Positions 34,496-43,583 of a DNA stretch of 64,000 nt are shown piece by piece. Made by a program: the position numbers and the translations under genes. The stretch spans positions 124,001 to 188,000 of the forward strand of contig NZ_SSOB01000002.1 of the NCBI RefSeq assembly GCF_004801405.1, given 5' to 3'. The notes beneath the pieces were generated by a model. The model had not been told where the DNA came from and made no database searches. It saw only the letters and a program-made list of their open reading frames with translations. The first letter of the stretch is position 1; the number at the start of each line of letters is the position of its first letter. Source of the DNA: Cohnella fermenti (GTDB taxonomy: Bacteria; Bacillota; Bacilli; Paenibacillales; Paenibacillaceae).

Positions 34496-36526
34496 TTAAG
34501 ATGAGGTCAACGCATTGCGGGTGGCCAGAATAAACTTCGACTGGTCGAGCGGGTTGATCCCCCTTCGCTTCCGCTCGGCCTGCACGCCTTGAGGGCATTC
34601 CTCGTAGCCGGCGAAGAAGGTCGACAGAATACCCCTCCCCTTCGTCATCGAGCCGAGACGCGCCGGCCAATCGAGCGTCGTCGCGACGGGAATCGTGCCC
34701 TCCAGCTCCATCCTTCCGTCGTGCAGCACCGGAGAGGCGAACGTCCCGCGCATAATCATCAGCTCGTTCATCACCTTCCCGCCGAATTCCTCGGGCACGG
34801 AGAGACGGAAGCGCAGCATCGGCTCCAGCAGCTTCGTGCCGATCCGGGCGAGGCCGTCCATAATGCCCATCGGCGTGGCGACGACGAAGTCGAGCGGATG
34901 CGTATGCCAGACGTGGTGCTCGCCTTCCAACAGCGTTACGTTGAGGTCGGTCACCTCCCAGCCCTTCATGCCTTGCTGAAGCGCCTCCGGCACCCTTCGC
35001 GCAACCTCGTTCTGGTAGCTCTCCAGCAGGTTCTCCGGCCGCGCGAGAGAACGGTATTGCAGGCCGCTGCCGCGGGGGCCCGGCTCCATCCGGAAGCGGA
35101 GAATGGCCCAGCACGGCTTGGGCATCGTATAAGCGACGAAGCCTTCGCCCGCTCCGGCAAGCGTCTCCTTGTAGATGACGGACGGAGCCGCCAGCTCCAC
35201 GTCGAGGCCGAAGCGGCTTCTCATGACGTGCACAAGCACCTCCATCTGAATCGGTCCCATGACCTTCAGATGAAGCTCCCGCTCGTCCGGCATCCACTGC
35301 AGATCGAGCAGCGGGTCCTCGTCCGCCAGCTCCTGGAAGGCGGCGACGACGGCCGGATAATCCGCTTCCGTCTTCCACTTCGCCTGGACGGACAGCAGAG
35401 GCACCGCAAGCCGCCGCTCGCCGGGAACCCCCTCCGGGTCGCCGAGAATGTCGCCGATTCGCGCCTGCGCAAGCCCGTATACCGCCGCGATATCCCCTGC
35501 ACTCAGAACGCCGAGATCCTCCGACCTCCGTCCGTCGACGCGGCGTATTTGCGTGATTTTCTCGGTTGTATCCCTCGTGTCGTTATAGAGGCTGTCCCGG
35601 TTGCGAATCGTGCCGCGATACAGGCGAACGTATGCGATCCTGCCCATGGAAGGGTCCCGCTCCAGCTTGAAAACGACACCCGACACGGGAGAGGTCGCTT
35701 CTCCCTCTGGAGGAGGAAGCAGCTCCAGCATCGCGTCAAGCAGGCTCTCGATGCCGAGCCCCTTGGCGGACGCGCCGAAGAGGACGGGGAATAGCTCGCC
35801 CCGTCGGGAAGCGGAGCGCAGCGCAGCCGCCAGCTCCGCCTCCGTCAGCTCGCCCCTGTCGAAGTACGCCGCCAGCAGCTGCTCGTCGCTCTCTGCAACC
35901 GTCTCCTGAAGCACGGTGCGGAACGGCGCTCTCCATTCGGAGCGAGGCTCTGAGACGGAGACGCCGCCGTCGCCCAGCGTATCGGGCAAGAGGCTCTCGG
36001 CTCCCGCGAACGCCGCCTCTATCCCGACAGGCGCCTGGATCGGCACCGCCGAACGCGACAGCAGCCTCCGTATCTGGTTCAGCGTCTCGGCGGGGTCCGC
36101 TCCTGTTCGATCCATTTTGTTCACGTAGATCAGGGTTGGAATCCCTTGCTCCCGAAGCGCATGCCAGACGACTTCGGTCTGCGCCTGCACGCCCTCCGCC
36201 GCAGAGACGATGAGCACCGCCCCGTCCATCACCCGCAGCGACCGCTCGACCTCCGACAGGAAGTCGACGTGCCCGGGGGAATCGACCAGATTGATCGCCG
36301 TCCCCTTCCATTCGACTCTCGTCACCGCCGCCCGAACCGAGATTCCGCGCTCCTGCTCCACATCCAGATAATCCGTCTGGGCCGTCCCGTCATCCACGCT
36401 GCCGGGCGCCCGGATCTTGCCGGTTATATAGAGAATCCGCTCCGTCGTTGTGGTTTTGCCCGCATCGACATGAGCGAAGATTCCGATATTCCTTAGTCGC
36501 CTTGTCTCTCCCTGCACACTGATCAT
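34496..36526 (-). CDS. Tet(M)/EF-G-like ribosomal protection GTPase
   Basis: A translational GTPase of about 676 residues. G1 is AHVDAGKTTTTE, G2 is RGISVRAA, G3 is DSPGHVDF and G4 is NKMDRTG. Domains II-V follow the EF-G plan. The short N-terminus, the RGIS switch I (EF-G usually has RGITI) and the C-terminal CPQGVQAERKRRGINPLDQSKFILA are typical of the ribosomal protection family (TetM, TetO, OtrA), which removes tetracycline from the ribosome. It is not close to the classic mobile tet genes in its GC-rich codon use, so it is probably an ancestral chromosomal member. ATG 36526 lies right after AGGGG; a GTG at 36517 has better SD spacing. Resistance cannot be claimed from the sequence. Confidence 0.88.
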   Translation of the reverse strand: MISVQGETRRLRNIGIFAHVDAGKTTTTERILYITGKIRAPGSVDDGTAQTDYLDVEQERGISVRAAVTRVEWKGTAINLVDSPGHVDFLSEVERSLRVMDGAVLIVSAAEGVQAQTEVVWHALREQGIPTLIYVNKMDRTGADPAETLNQIRRLLSRSAVPIQAPVGIEAAFAGAESLLPDTLGDGGVSVSEPRSEWRAPFRTVLQETVAESDEQLLAAYFDRGELTEAELAAALRSASRRGELFPVLFGASAKGLGIESLLDAMLELLPPPEGEATSPVSGVVFKLERDPSMGRIAYVRLYRGTIRNRDSLYNDTRDTTEKITQIRRVDGRRSEDLGVLSAGDIAAVYGLAQARIGDILGDPEGVPGERRLAVPLLSVQAKWKTEADYPAVVAAFQELADEDPLLDLQWMPDERELHLKVMGPIQMEVLVHVMRSRFGLDVELAAPSVIYKETLAGAGEGFVAYTMPKPCWAILRFRMEPGPRGSGLQYRSLARPENLLESYQNEVARRVPEALQQGMKGWEVTDLNVTLLEGEHHVWHTHPLDFVVATPMGIMDGLARIGTKLLEPMLRFRLSVPEEFGGKVMNELMIMRGTFASPVLHDGRMELEGTIPVATTLDWPARLGSMTKGRGILSTFFAGYEECPQGVQAERKRRGINPLDQSKFILATRNALTSS

Positions 36527-36592
36527 CCCCTGAGGTCTATCGTCGTCATGACCCCATTGTAACCGATGGCCTTCCGCAACTGTCAATTCGGC

Positions 36593-37759
36593 TCAATCCT
36601 TCGATAATAACTGCCGAGCGATAACCGCCTTCTGAATCTCGGACGATCCCTCCTCGAACTTCTGCGCTCTCGCGTCGCGGTAAATCCTCTCAATCTCCAT
36701 TCCCTTGAAGTAGCTGATCCCTCCATAGATCTGCTGCGCCTTATCCGTCACCCTCTGCAGCATCTCCAGAGCGAACAGCTTCGCCATCGACGCCTGCGCA
36801 GGCGTCAGCGTCCCTTCGCACTGCGCCCGTCCGGAATGGAGGCACAACTGCCGGGCCGCTTCAATGTCGGTCGCCATCTCCGCCAGCCACGTCTGCACGA
36901 TCTGCCTCTGGCTGAGCGGCTTCCCGTAGGTGACCCTCTTGCGGCTGCGCTCGACCGACAGATCAAGGGTCCGCTGCGCCAGCCCGACACACGTCATGCC
37001 GACGCTGATCCGACTCGGGTTGAGGAACCCTCCGAGCGCAATGGACAACCCCTGCCCGACCTCTCCGAGCAGGCAGTTCTCGGGCACCCGGCAATCCTTG
37101 AAGTACAGATGCGCATGACCCGTTCCGGTCAACCCTTGCGTCGGGGGCATCTTCTTGATAGCGAGACCCGGCGCATCGCTCTTCACCATAAGGGCAATCG
37201 TTCCGTCCGAGCCGGGCGCATTCTCCATTCGGGCGATGAGCAGCACATAGTCCGCCGTATCCCCGAAGGTCACCATCCACTTCGCTCCGTTCAGGATAAA
37301 GTGCCCGTTCTCCCTCCTGGCCGACGTCCGGATATCCGTTCCCGTGCCCGCCGTCGGCTCCGCCATCGCGAACGCGGCGGTCATCTCCCCCTTAACGAGA
37401 GGCTTCATGAGCGCTCGCCTCTGCTCCTGGGAAGCCGCGTAATGAATCGGCCTCCAGATGCCGTTGTGGACATGCACGATCGTTCGGATCGAGCCGTGAA
37501 GCTGCGAGAACAGCTCCAGCAGCTCCAAGTATTGAAGGAAGGTAAGCCCCATCCCGCCATATTCCTCCGGAGCGGCCAGCTTCAGATATCCCCGCTCCCT
37601 CAGCTCCTCCCGCACCTCGTCCCCGCACTCCCCCGACTCCTCAATCCTCTCGGACAAGCCGCGCGCCGGGCCGTTCACGTAAGCGACAACGTCCTCCTGC
37701 AGCTTGCGGTACAACGCTTCGTTCATGCTCGCATTCACCTGATCCTCCCAAGTCATCAT
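36593..37759 (-). CDS. Acyl-CoA dehydrogenase
   Basis: A flavoenzyme of about 388 residues that introduces an alpha,beta double bond into acyl-CoA. The FAD/substrate motifs AFAMAEPTAGTGTD and KWMVTFGDTADY lie in the middle domain. The C-terminal helical domain has QIYGGISYFKGMEIERIYRDARAQKFEEGSSEIQ, where the EEGSSEIQ region holds the expected catalytic Glu. ATG 37759 has AAAGGGAG upstream at 10 nt and is preferred over the TTG at 37786. It stands upstream of the GTPase gene on the same strand, with a 66-bp gap. No electron-transfer flavoprotein or other beta-oxidation gene is in the window, so the substrate chain cannot be inferred. Confidence 0.92.
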   Translation of the reverse strand: MMTWEDQVNASMNEALYRKLQEDVVAYVNGPARGLSERIEESGECGDEVREELRERGYLKLAAPEEYGGMGLTFLQYLELLELFSQLHGSIRTIVHVHNGIWRPIHYAASQEQRRALMKPLVKGEMTAAFAMAEPTAGTGTDIRTSARRENGHFILNGAKWMVTFGDTADYVLLIARMENAPGSDGTIALMVKSDAPGLAIKKMPPTQGLTGTGHAHLYFKDCRVPENCLLGEVGQGLSIALGGFLNPSRISVGMTCVGLAQRTLDLSVERSRKRVTYGKPLSQRQIVQTWLAEMATDIEAARQLCLHSGRAQCEGTLTPAQASMAKLFALEMLQRVTDKAQQIYGGISYFKGMEIERIYRDARAQKFEEGSSEIQKAVIARQLLSKD

Positions 37760-37786
37760 GCCTGAAGGACTCCCTTTCTTGTCCAA

Positions 37787-38231
37787 CCGCTTTTAATTCC
37801 TTGAAGAGGCTCCCGTTTCCTTCGATGAAAAAAAGGAGCTTTTGTCGAAGGGGGCGACACTTGACTGCGGAGGCGATCAGAGGAGGAGTTGCTCCGAGAT
37901 ATGCGGCGTTAGGCGGGGGCCTCGATGCAGTCAGGGACATGCATTAGGCGTTGATTTTGCTTATGCCTCCTCTCCCCTTCATTCAGGAACGGAGTGCCGC
38001 GCCGCCCCTCTTCCATCCCTCATCTCGCCCCGAACCCTCTCCATCCGCACCGAGCTCCCCCCCTCCGTCGCCGATTTTATGTGATTTTTCACATTCATCT
38101 CGCTCGGGGCGCTTCGCAGTCTAGTTACCTTCTCCGGCCTACCTCGACGCTTCCCCACCCATGTAAGCCGTCTAGTTACCTTCTCCAGCCTCCCGCACAC
38201 CGCGTTCGACGTATACAATCGACACACTGCC
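37787..38231. other. Intergenic region with a palindrome and a 51-bp spaced direct repeat
   Basis: No gene was recognised. One copy of the dispersed hairpin, ATGTGATTTTTCACAT, lies at 38079-38094. A 22-bp direct repeat (core TCTAGTTACCTTCTCC, then RGCCT) lies at 38119-38140 and 38170-38191. The region is upstream of the acyl-CoA dehydrogenase gene and beyond the terminator of the response regulator gene, so the repeats could be promoter-proximal sites. Confidence 0.55.
38079..38094. repeat. Single copy of the TGTGA-N4-TCACA hairpin
   Basis: ATGTGATTTTTCACAT is a perfect 6-bp stem with a TTTT loop, identical in its core to the arrayed copies at 16.7-17.3 kb. Confidence 0.8.
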
Positions 38232-38265
38232 AAAAAAACCGTCACGGGAGGACACCCCGGACGGT
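38232..38265 (-). terminator. Terminator after the SARP-type response regulator gene
   Basis: On the minus strand ACCGTCCGGG pairs with CCCGTGACGGT (one bulge) and is followed by seven T. It lies about 57 bp after the response regulator stop. Confidence 0.88.
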
Positions 38266-38321
38266 CTTGTCGTTGATATGGTTTTTGTCGAGAGTGCGGT
38301 CCAAACTTCAACCTTCAGACC

Positions 38322-39494
38322 TCAAGGCCGTTCCTTCCGCCGGATCTCGTTGTACAGCTCCACCGTCATCTCGGATGGCTCGATGCCCAGCTCTCCGAAC
38401 CGCTCCAGCAGGACGTGATAGATTCGGAACACTTCCTCGTGCCTGCCCGATGCGAACTGCGCCCTCATCAACAGCCGGTAGGCTTCCTCGTCGTACGGAG
38501 ACACGGCAAGATGCTTGAAGATCACGTCCGTCATCTTCAGATAATCCCTGCGCTCCTCGTACTGCGCAGCCAGCTCCATCCGCAGCTCGCCGGCGACCTG
38601 CTCGAGCTTCAGCGCGTCCTCCTCGGCCCAGGAGTAGTCCTCATCCTTGAACAGCGTCCCTTGATACAAATCCAGGGCGCTCTCCAGCGCTTCCACCGAG
38701 CGGCCGAAGGAGACGGCCTTGAGCTTCTGCGCCCGCCTCTTGAACACCTCGTAGTCCGTCTCGAACAGATCGTCCTTCAAGTGGTACTTCTCGCTCTCGT
38801 AGAGCAGCGCGCCGTCGAAGCCAAGCTGCCGGAGGTCCTTCCGCAGGAAGCTCACGCAGGTGTGCAGGTACACTTTGGACTTCTGGTAGTGCTCCTCCGG
38901 CCACAGCGCCTCGACGATGACGTCCCGATGAACCCGCTCTCCCTTCCGGAAGGCCAGGAAGGAGAACAGCTCGCGCTCCTTGCCCGTGCGCCACTTCATC
39001 CTCATCTTGCGGGAGTTGTGGACGGACACGCCTCCGAGGAAGCAGACGTTCAGTTGCGGCGGGCGCTCAACGGACGACCGAACTTCGAGCTCTTCCGCAG
39101 AGGCGGCGATCTCGTCCCGACCGGCGCTCTTCTGAACTTCCTTCTTCACCCGCTGCACCGTCTTCACCAGCCGGTCCATCTCCAGCGGCTTCAGCAAGTA
39201 GTCGACGGCATCCTTCTCGAACGCGGAGATCGCATAGCGATCGTATGCGGTCACGAAGACGACCTGAACGTCGATGTTCCCGGCGCCGATTCTCTCGGCG
39301 AGCTCGACCCCGTTCATGCCCGGCATCTCGATGTCGGAGAACACGACGTCCGGCCGCAGCCGCTTCAGCTTCTCCAACGCGTCGAAGCCGTTGGTCGCTT
39401 CGCCGACGATCTCCACGTCGCCGGTTCTCTCCAGCAGAATTCTTAATATGTTAAGCGCATGCTCTTCATCATCGACCAATAGCGCCCGAATCAT
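38322..39494 (-). CDS. Response regulator with SARP-type (BTAD) output
   Basis: A 390-residue regulator. The receiver domain (1-120) has the phospho-acceptor Asp 54 in FSDIEMPGMNG, the DD pair near residue 8, and the KP pair in YLLKPLE. After a linker (about 125-150), an OmpR-like winged helix (about 155-240: KERELFSFLAFRKGERVHRDVIVEALWPEE) and a bacterial transcriptional activator domain (about 245-390) follow, as in SARP regulators. It overlaps the histidine kinase gene by 4 bp (ATGA), so kinase and regulator are co-translated. Such 7TM-kinase/SARP pairs are common in Paenibacillaceae; targets are unknown. Confidence 0.93.
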   Translation of the reverse strand: MIRALLVDDEEHALNILRILLERTGDVEIVGEATNGFDALEKLKRLRPDVVFSDIEMPGMNGVELAERIGAGNIDVQVVFVTAYDRYAISAFEKDAVDYLLKPLEMDRLVKTVQRVKKEVQKSAGRDEIAASAEELEVRSSVERPPQLNVCFLGGVSVHNSRKMRMKWRTGKERELFSFLAFRKGERVHRDVIVEALWPEEHYQKSKVYLHTCVSFLRKDLRQLGFDGALLYESEKYHLKDDLFETDYEVFKRRAQKLKAVSFGRSVEALESALDLYQGTLFKDEDYSWAEEDALKLEQVAGELRMELAAQYEERRDYLKMTDVIFKHLAVSPYDEEAYRLLMRAQFASGRHEEVFRIYHVLLERFGELGIEPSEMTVELYNEIRRKERP

Positions 39495-42400
39495 CCTGTT
39501 CCCCTCCCATGCTGGTCAATCGTCGCGGAAGCTGGAAGCCATAGCGTGACCTTCGTGCCGACATTAGGAGCGCTCTTGACCTCCGGCGGTTGGCCTGACA
39601 AGTGAAGAACGCGTCTCTTGATGTTGCGGAAGCCGACCCCGTCGTCCGGCTCTTCGCCATTCAGCAGCTTCTCGACCTCATCGGCCGTCATGCCGATGCC
39701 GTTGTCCTCGACCTCGATCCGCACCCGGTCCCCCGAGCGCTCGATCGTCAGCTTCACGGTGCCCCCGTCAACCTTCTTCGCCACGCCATGGCGGATCGCG
39801 TTCTCGACCAACGGCTGGATCGTAAGCGGCATAACCCGAACCGAGAGCAGCGTCTCGTCGATCCGGATCTCCAGCTCAAGCCGGCTCCCGAAGCGAGCCT
39901 TCTCGATGTCCGCGTAGGCCTTCACAAGCTCGATCTCCTGAGACAGCGATACCCGCTCTCCCCGCCGCTGGTCCTGGTGGAAAATAATCCGCAGATAACG
40001 GCTGAGCACCGCAAGCAGTTCGCCCGCCCTCGGGCCGTCCGTGTAACAGAGCGACATAATGGTGCCGAGCGCATTGTACAGGAAGTGCGGCTTGATCTGC
40101 GACTGCAGGAACGCCATCTCGCTCTCCGCCGCCTCCTTCGCCAGCCTCTTCATGGCAAGCAGCGTACGGATGCGCACACGAATCTCTCCCGCGTCGAGCG
40201 GCTTGACGATGTAGTCGTTGCCGCCGGCGGACAGAACCGCTTCGATATCGGCCGGCGTATTCCTCGCAATCAGCGACAGAATCGGCAGATCGATCGGCGA
40301 ATGCGTCCGGCGAATCGAGCGGCTGAGCTCGTAGCTCTCGCCATCGCGCATCATGACGTCCAGCAGCAGCAGATCCGGAGGCGGGCTCGACTCCCGGATG
40401 GCGGCGAGCGCCTCGGACGCGCTGTGAGCGGTCTCCACCCGGTAGCCTTCGATCGCAAGCAGATTCACGAGAAGCTCCAGGTTCGCCGGCGCCGCCATGA
40501 TGAGGATTTTCTGATCCTCTCCGCGCCTCCCTTGATCTCCCCGCACTCCTTCATCCGAAGAAGAGGCGATCAGAGCCTCGACGCTCAGCAGTTCTTCCGC
40601 ATAGGTCGGCTCGTTGGCCGTCTTGTGCGCAGGCAAGGCAATCTCGAAGAAGCTCCCTTCCCCGATCGGATCTTCCTTCCATTCGAGCCGCCCTCCCATG
40701 AGCCGGACGAGCTCGCTGGCGATCGACAGGCCGATCCCGATCCCCTCGAGCTCCAGCGGCTGCTCGGACGGCCTGCGGCCCGAAGCGGATTCCACCGTCA
40801 GCACAATCTCGTGCTCTCCGTTCCTGCGAGCCCTTGCAAGCAGGCAGGAATGCTCCGTGTGCCGAAGGCTCAGCTCCAGAACATTGGACAACACCTGGAG
40901 CAGCCGCCGTTCATCCGCCCACGCCATCGTCGCATCCGGCGCAAGATCGGCTTCCAGCCGAACTCCCTTCTCGCTCGCGAGGAAGCCGTACACGCTGAAC
41001 AGATTGCTCAGACACGCTTGGAGATCGACGCGCTCCTTCGAGATGACCAAGCGCTCGTCCTTCAGTTGAGCCAGGTCGATGATATCATGGACCATGTTGG
41101 ACATGCGAAAAGCCATATTGCGAATAAGAAGAAGCTTCTCCCGGGTCCTCTTCGCATTCGGGGTGCGGGCCGGGTCGTCGAGGACGGACTGCGACAGATT
41201 AATGATGCCGTTGAGCGGCGTATTGAGCTCGTGGGACGTCTGCAGCAGGAATTCGTCCTTCAGCTCGTCCGAGCGCTTCAACTGACTGGTCAGACTCTCC
41301 ATGGAAGAGTAGAGTTTAAGGTACCTTCTGGCGACGATCATCAGAGCCAGCACGATAAACAGCAGCACAATTCCGTCGGTAAGCGCCTTCGAGAGAATAT
41401 TGCTGGTATCCGACACGCTCGCCAGAGTGTTGATCGGGAACAGCACGATGCACAGAATCGCGGTAATGAACAGTTGCATCTCTCTTACGTCGAAGTGCCC
41501 GTAGTCCTGCTGACGATATCTCCTAAGCAACATGACAAACAGCAGGATAAAGCATATCGGAAGCAAGGAGACGAATACCTCGAATAGCTGCGAGTAGACC
41601 GAATAGGGCAACAGGACAATCGCGATCGTATAGATCATGTACAGTATCGAGATCGAGTAGAACGGCAGCTTCCAGCGGCCCATCTTCAGCAAGCTGTTCG
41701 TGTACAGAATTGTGATCGGGAACGTGATCATCAGAGACACGTCCTTCAGCTTCCATAGAAGCTGGAAGGGAGCATTGGGAACCATCTCCAGGAACGCCCG
41801 CTGTCCGTTAAGGAAGATCATGGTGCCGAAGATCGCGAAGAAGATGCCGAAGAACAAGAAGCCCTTATTGCGGTTGAAGAAGCCGAACAGCACGATGAAG
41901 AAGATGCCGAAGATGAACAGCACAATCACGCCTGCCCATTCCAAGGAGATCTGCGCCTGCCGGTCCCTCACGATGTCGCCGATCTTCCCGAAGGTCAGCG
42001 ACGTGTACATGCCGCCCCCCTGGTGATACTCGAAGTTGGCCGCCTGGATGACGATCTCGAGCTTGCCGTCAGCCGGGGCCTCGAAGTATATCGTGTAAGG
42101 AGAGTTGCCGGGCTTGTAATCCTTCCGGCTCTCGGCGGGAATGCCGGATTGCCCCAGGAGCCGGCCGTTCACATAGAAACGATCCGAGAATCGAATGACC
42201 TGCTTCTGAATCGCAAGCTCCTCGTTCAAGTCCGGCCGGAGCAGGACGGTGAGCCGATAGGTGCCGACGCCGATAGCCTCCATGTCCGATGCGTTCCATA
42301 CGCCGGGAACGTGCTGCAGACGCCCCTCCGGCTCCGTCTTCGCCGACGCGAAGTCCGCCGGCTCAAGCAGCCGATTCGGATAGAACTCCCATTCGCCGTC

Positions 42401-42586
42401 CAGCGGCAGATTGCCCTGTTGGCTGAAGTTCCAGCCCTGCAGGTCCAACACTCCGTTCACCGCCTGCGGGGCGTTGGAGCGAGGCAGCATCGTCAGAGCC
42501 ATGATGACGAGGAACGCCGCCACCGCTGCTGCAAGTATCCATTGATATCGATCGATTGTCCTCCGGTTATGTAACAGGTTCCTCAC
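39491..42586 (-). CDS. Hybrid sensor kinase: 7TM-DISM, HisKA/HATPase, receiver, LytS-type kinase
   Basis: A 1031-residue multi-domain kinase. Order: one helix (18-36), an extracellular jelly-roll 7TMR-DISM domain (about 45-215), seven helices (about 220-430), a HisKA domain with His 452 in SHELNTPLNG, a HATPase domain, a receiver with Asp 743 in LLLLDVMM, and a second, LytS-type kinase with His 834 in IKPHFLYNAL and its own ATPase (PLVENAIRHG, DNGIGM). The first ATPase looks degenerate: its N-box reads SNVLELSLRHT without the second Asn, and the DxGxG box is missing before EGIGIGLSIA. The second should be the active one and should phosphorylate the SARP regulator encoded next. The 7TM-DISM input often senses carbohydrates. 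Confidence 0.92.
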   Translation of the reverse strand: MRNLLHNRRTIDRYQWILAAAVAAFLVIMALTMLPRSNAPQAVNGVLDLQGWNFSQQGNLPLDGEWEFYPNRLLEPADFASAKTEPEGRLQHVPGVWNASDMEAIGVGTYRLTVLLRPDLNEELAIQKQVIRFSDRFYVNGRLLGQSGIPAESRKDYKPGNSPYTIYFEAPADGKLEIVIQAANFEYHQGGGMYTSLTFGKIGDIVRDRQAQISLEWAGVIVLFIFGIFFIVLFGFFNRNKGFLFFGIFFAIFGTMIFLNGQRAFLEMVPNAPFQLLWKLKDVSLMITFPITILYTNSLLKMGRWKLPFYSISILYMIYTIAIVLLPYSVYSQLFEVFVSLLPICFILLFVMLLRRYRQQDYGHFDVREMQLFITAILCIVLFPINTLASVSDTSNILSKALTDGIVLLFIVLALMIVARRYLKLYSSMESLTSQLKRSDELKDEFLLQTSHELNTPLNGIINLSQSVLDDPARTPNAKRTREKLLLIRNMAFRMSNMVHDIIDLAQLKDERLVISKERVDLQACLSNLFSVYGFLASEKGVRLEADLAPDATMAWADERRLLQVLSNVLELSLRHTEHSCLLARARRNGEHEIVLTVESASGRRPSEQPLELEGIGIGLSIASELVRLMGGRLEWKEDPIGEGSFFEIALPAHKTANEPTYAEELLSVEALIASSSDEGVRGDQGRRGEDQKILIMAAPANLELLVNLLAIEGYRVETAHSASEALAAIRESSPPPDLLLLDVMMRDGESYELSRSIRRTHSPIDLPILSLIARNTPADIEAVLSAGGNDYIVKPLDAGEIRVRIRTLLAMKRLAKEAAESEMAFLQSQIKPHFLYNALGTIMSLCYTDGPRAGELLAVLSRYLRIIFHQDQRRGERVSLSQEIELVKAYADIEKARFGSRLELEIRIDETLLSVRVMPLTIQPLVENAIRHGVAKKVDGGTVKLTIERSGDRVRIEVEDNGIGMTADEVEKLLNGEEPDDGVGFRNIKRRVLHLSGQPPEVKSAPNVGTKVTLWLPASATIDQHGRGTG

Positions 42587-42704
42587 CGCGCCTCTGATCC
42601 GGGTTATTCCTTGTCATCCTGACTCCATTGTATACGCAACGGAAGGATGCTGTCTGCGTTTACTCTTATCCTAGCAGGAAGAACTGAACAACCTCTTAAC
42701 AGGG

Positions 42705-42737
42705 GGAAAACAAAAACGGCCGATCAGCTCGGCCGTT
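42705..42737 (-). terminator. Terminator after the nitroreductase gene
   Basis: AACGGCCGA (42715-42723) pairs with TCGGCCGTT (42729-42737). On the minus strand it is followed by TTTGTTTTC, about 20 bp past the nitroreductase stop. Confidence 0.9.
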
Positions 42738-42756
42738 GCGGGGTTCGGGGGTGGCG

Positions 42757-43413
42757 TTACTTCAGTTCGTTCCACGAGACGATATCTTCGATCGGCAACC
42801 TGGCGGTGAGGCGTCCCGGCGCGTCCGCAGCCGCCTGGCCGACGGAGATCAGCATGACGGGAACGAGGTTCGCCGGAATGCGGAACTCTTCGATCAGCTT
42901 CTGCTGGTCGTAGCCTCCCATCGGCACCGTGTCGTAGCCTCTGGCCTTGGCCGACAGCATGATCTGCATGCTGACCAGCGCCCCGTCGATCTGCACGATG
43001 CTCTTCATCTTCTCCGCCGGCAGGCCGGAGTAGAGCCGCAGGCTGTTCTCCGTGAACGACTTGGCGAAGTCGGCGGGCATATATCCCTTCCGGACGGACT
43101 CTTCGTTGATGCGTCCGATCTCCTTATAGCCCTCCAGGTCGCCAAGGACGACAATCGTCGCGGAAGCGGCCAGCACTTGCTTCTGGTTGTTCGCGATCGG
43201 ATGAAGCCGCTCCTTCGCCTTCTCGTCGCTGATGACCAGGAACCTCCACGTCTGCGTGTTGCTGCTCGACGGAGCCAGCGACGCTTCCTCGAGAATCTCA
43301 AGCAGCTCGCGGTCCGGAATCTTAACCGATGGATCGTAATTGCGCACGGAACGTCTGGCTCTGACAACGGAAGAATAACTTTCGGCGACATCTTGCTCTT
43401 GAACGGTACTCAT
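42757..43413 (-). CDS. Nitroreductase family protein
   Basis: A 218-residue FMN-dependent oxidoreductase that reduces nitro, quinone or similar compounds with NAD(P)H. The N-terminal RRSVRNYDPSVKIP, the SLAPSSSNTQTWRFLV flavin segment and the C-terminal GYDTVPMGGYDQQKL are typical. ATG 43413 is chosen because AAAGGAGAG lies upstream; the 13 upstream codons lack an RBS. It is monocistronic, with its own terminator. Its promoter region holds three copies of a TATACTGTG half-site, so it is probably induced by a stress-sensing repressor (HxlR- or MarR-type). No regulator gene is adjacent. Confidence 0.93.
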   Translation of the reverse strand: MSTVQEQDVAESYSSVVRARRSVRNYDPSVKIPDRELLEILEEASLAPSSSNTQTWRFLVISDEKAKERLHPIANNQKQVLAASATIVVLGDLEGYKEIGRINEESVRKGYMPADFAKSFTENSLRLYSGLPAEKMKSIVQIDGALVSMQIMLSAKARGYDTVPMGGYDQQKLIEEFRIPANLVPVMLISVGQAAADAPGRLTARLPIEDIVSWNELK

Positions 43414-43449
43414 GTACGGCACTCTCCTTTTATCTGTGATAATAATTAG

Positions 43450-43494
43450 CACAGTATAGCAAACAATATACTGTGTTTATTTACGCACAGTATA
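43450..43494 (-). promoter_or_regulatory. Operator with three CACAGTATA half-sites
   Basis: CACAGTATA (43450-43458), TATACTGTG (43467-43475) and CACAGTATA (43486-43494) give two overlapping inverted repeats with 8- and 10-bp spacers. They lie 37-81 bp upstream of the nitroreductase ATG, where the promoter should be. Confidence 0.75.
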
Positions 43495-43583
43495 CGCCAG
43501 ACGATTTCGTTTTGTCAACGAGCGGGCCGCACGGAGGAGAAGCGAGCCGCGAAGCGCGTCCCCGCTTTCCCCGCGGCCCTTGC

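Noticed and set aside
34422..35378. Long N-terminal extension of the alpha/beta hydrolase frame
   Set aside because: It overlaps the Tet(M)-like gene in another frame; the strong RBS at ATG 34421 and the following membrane helix mark the true start.
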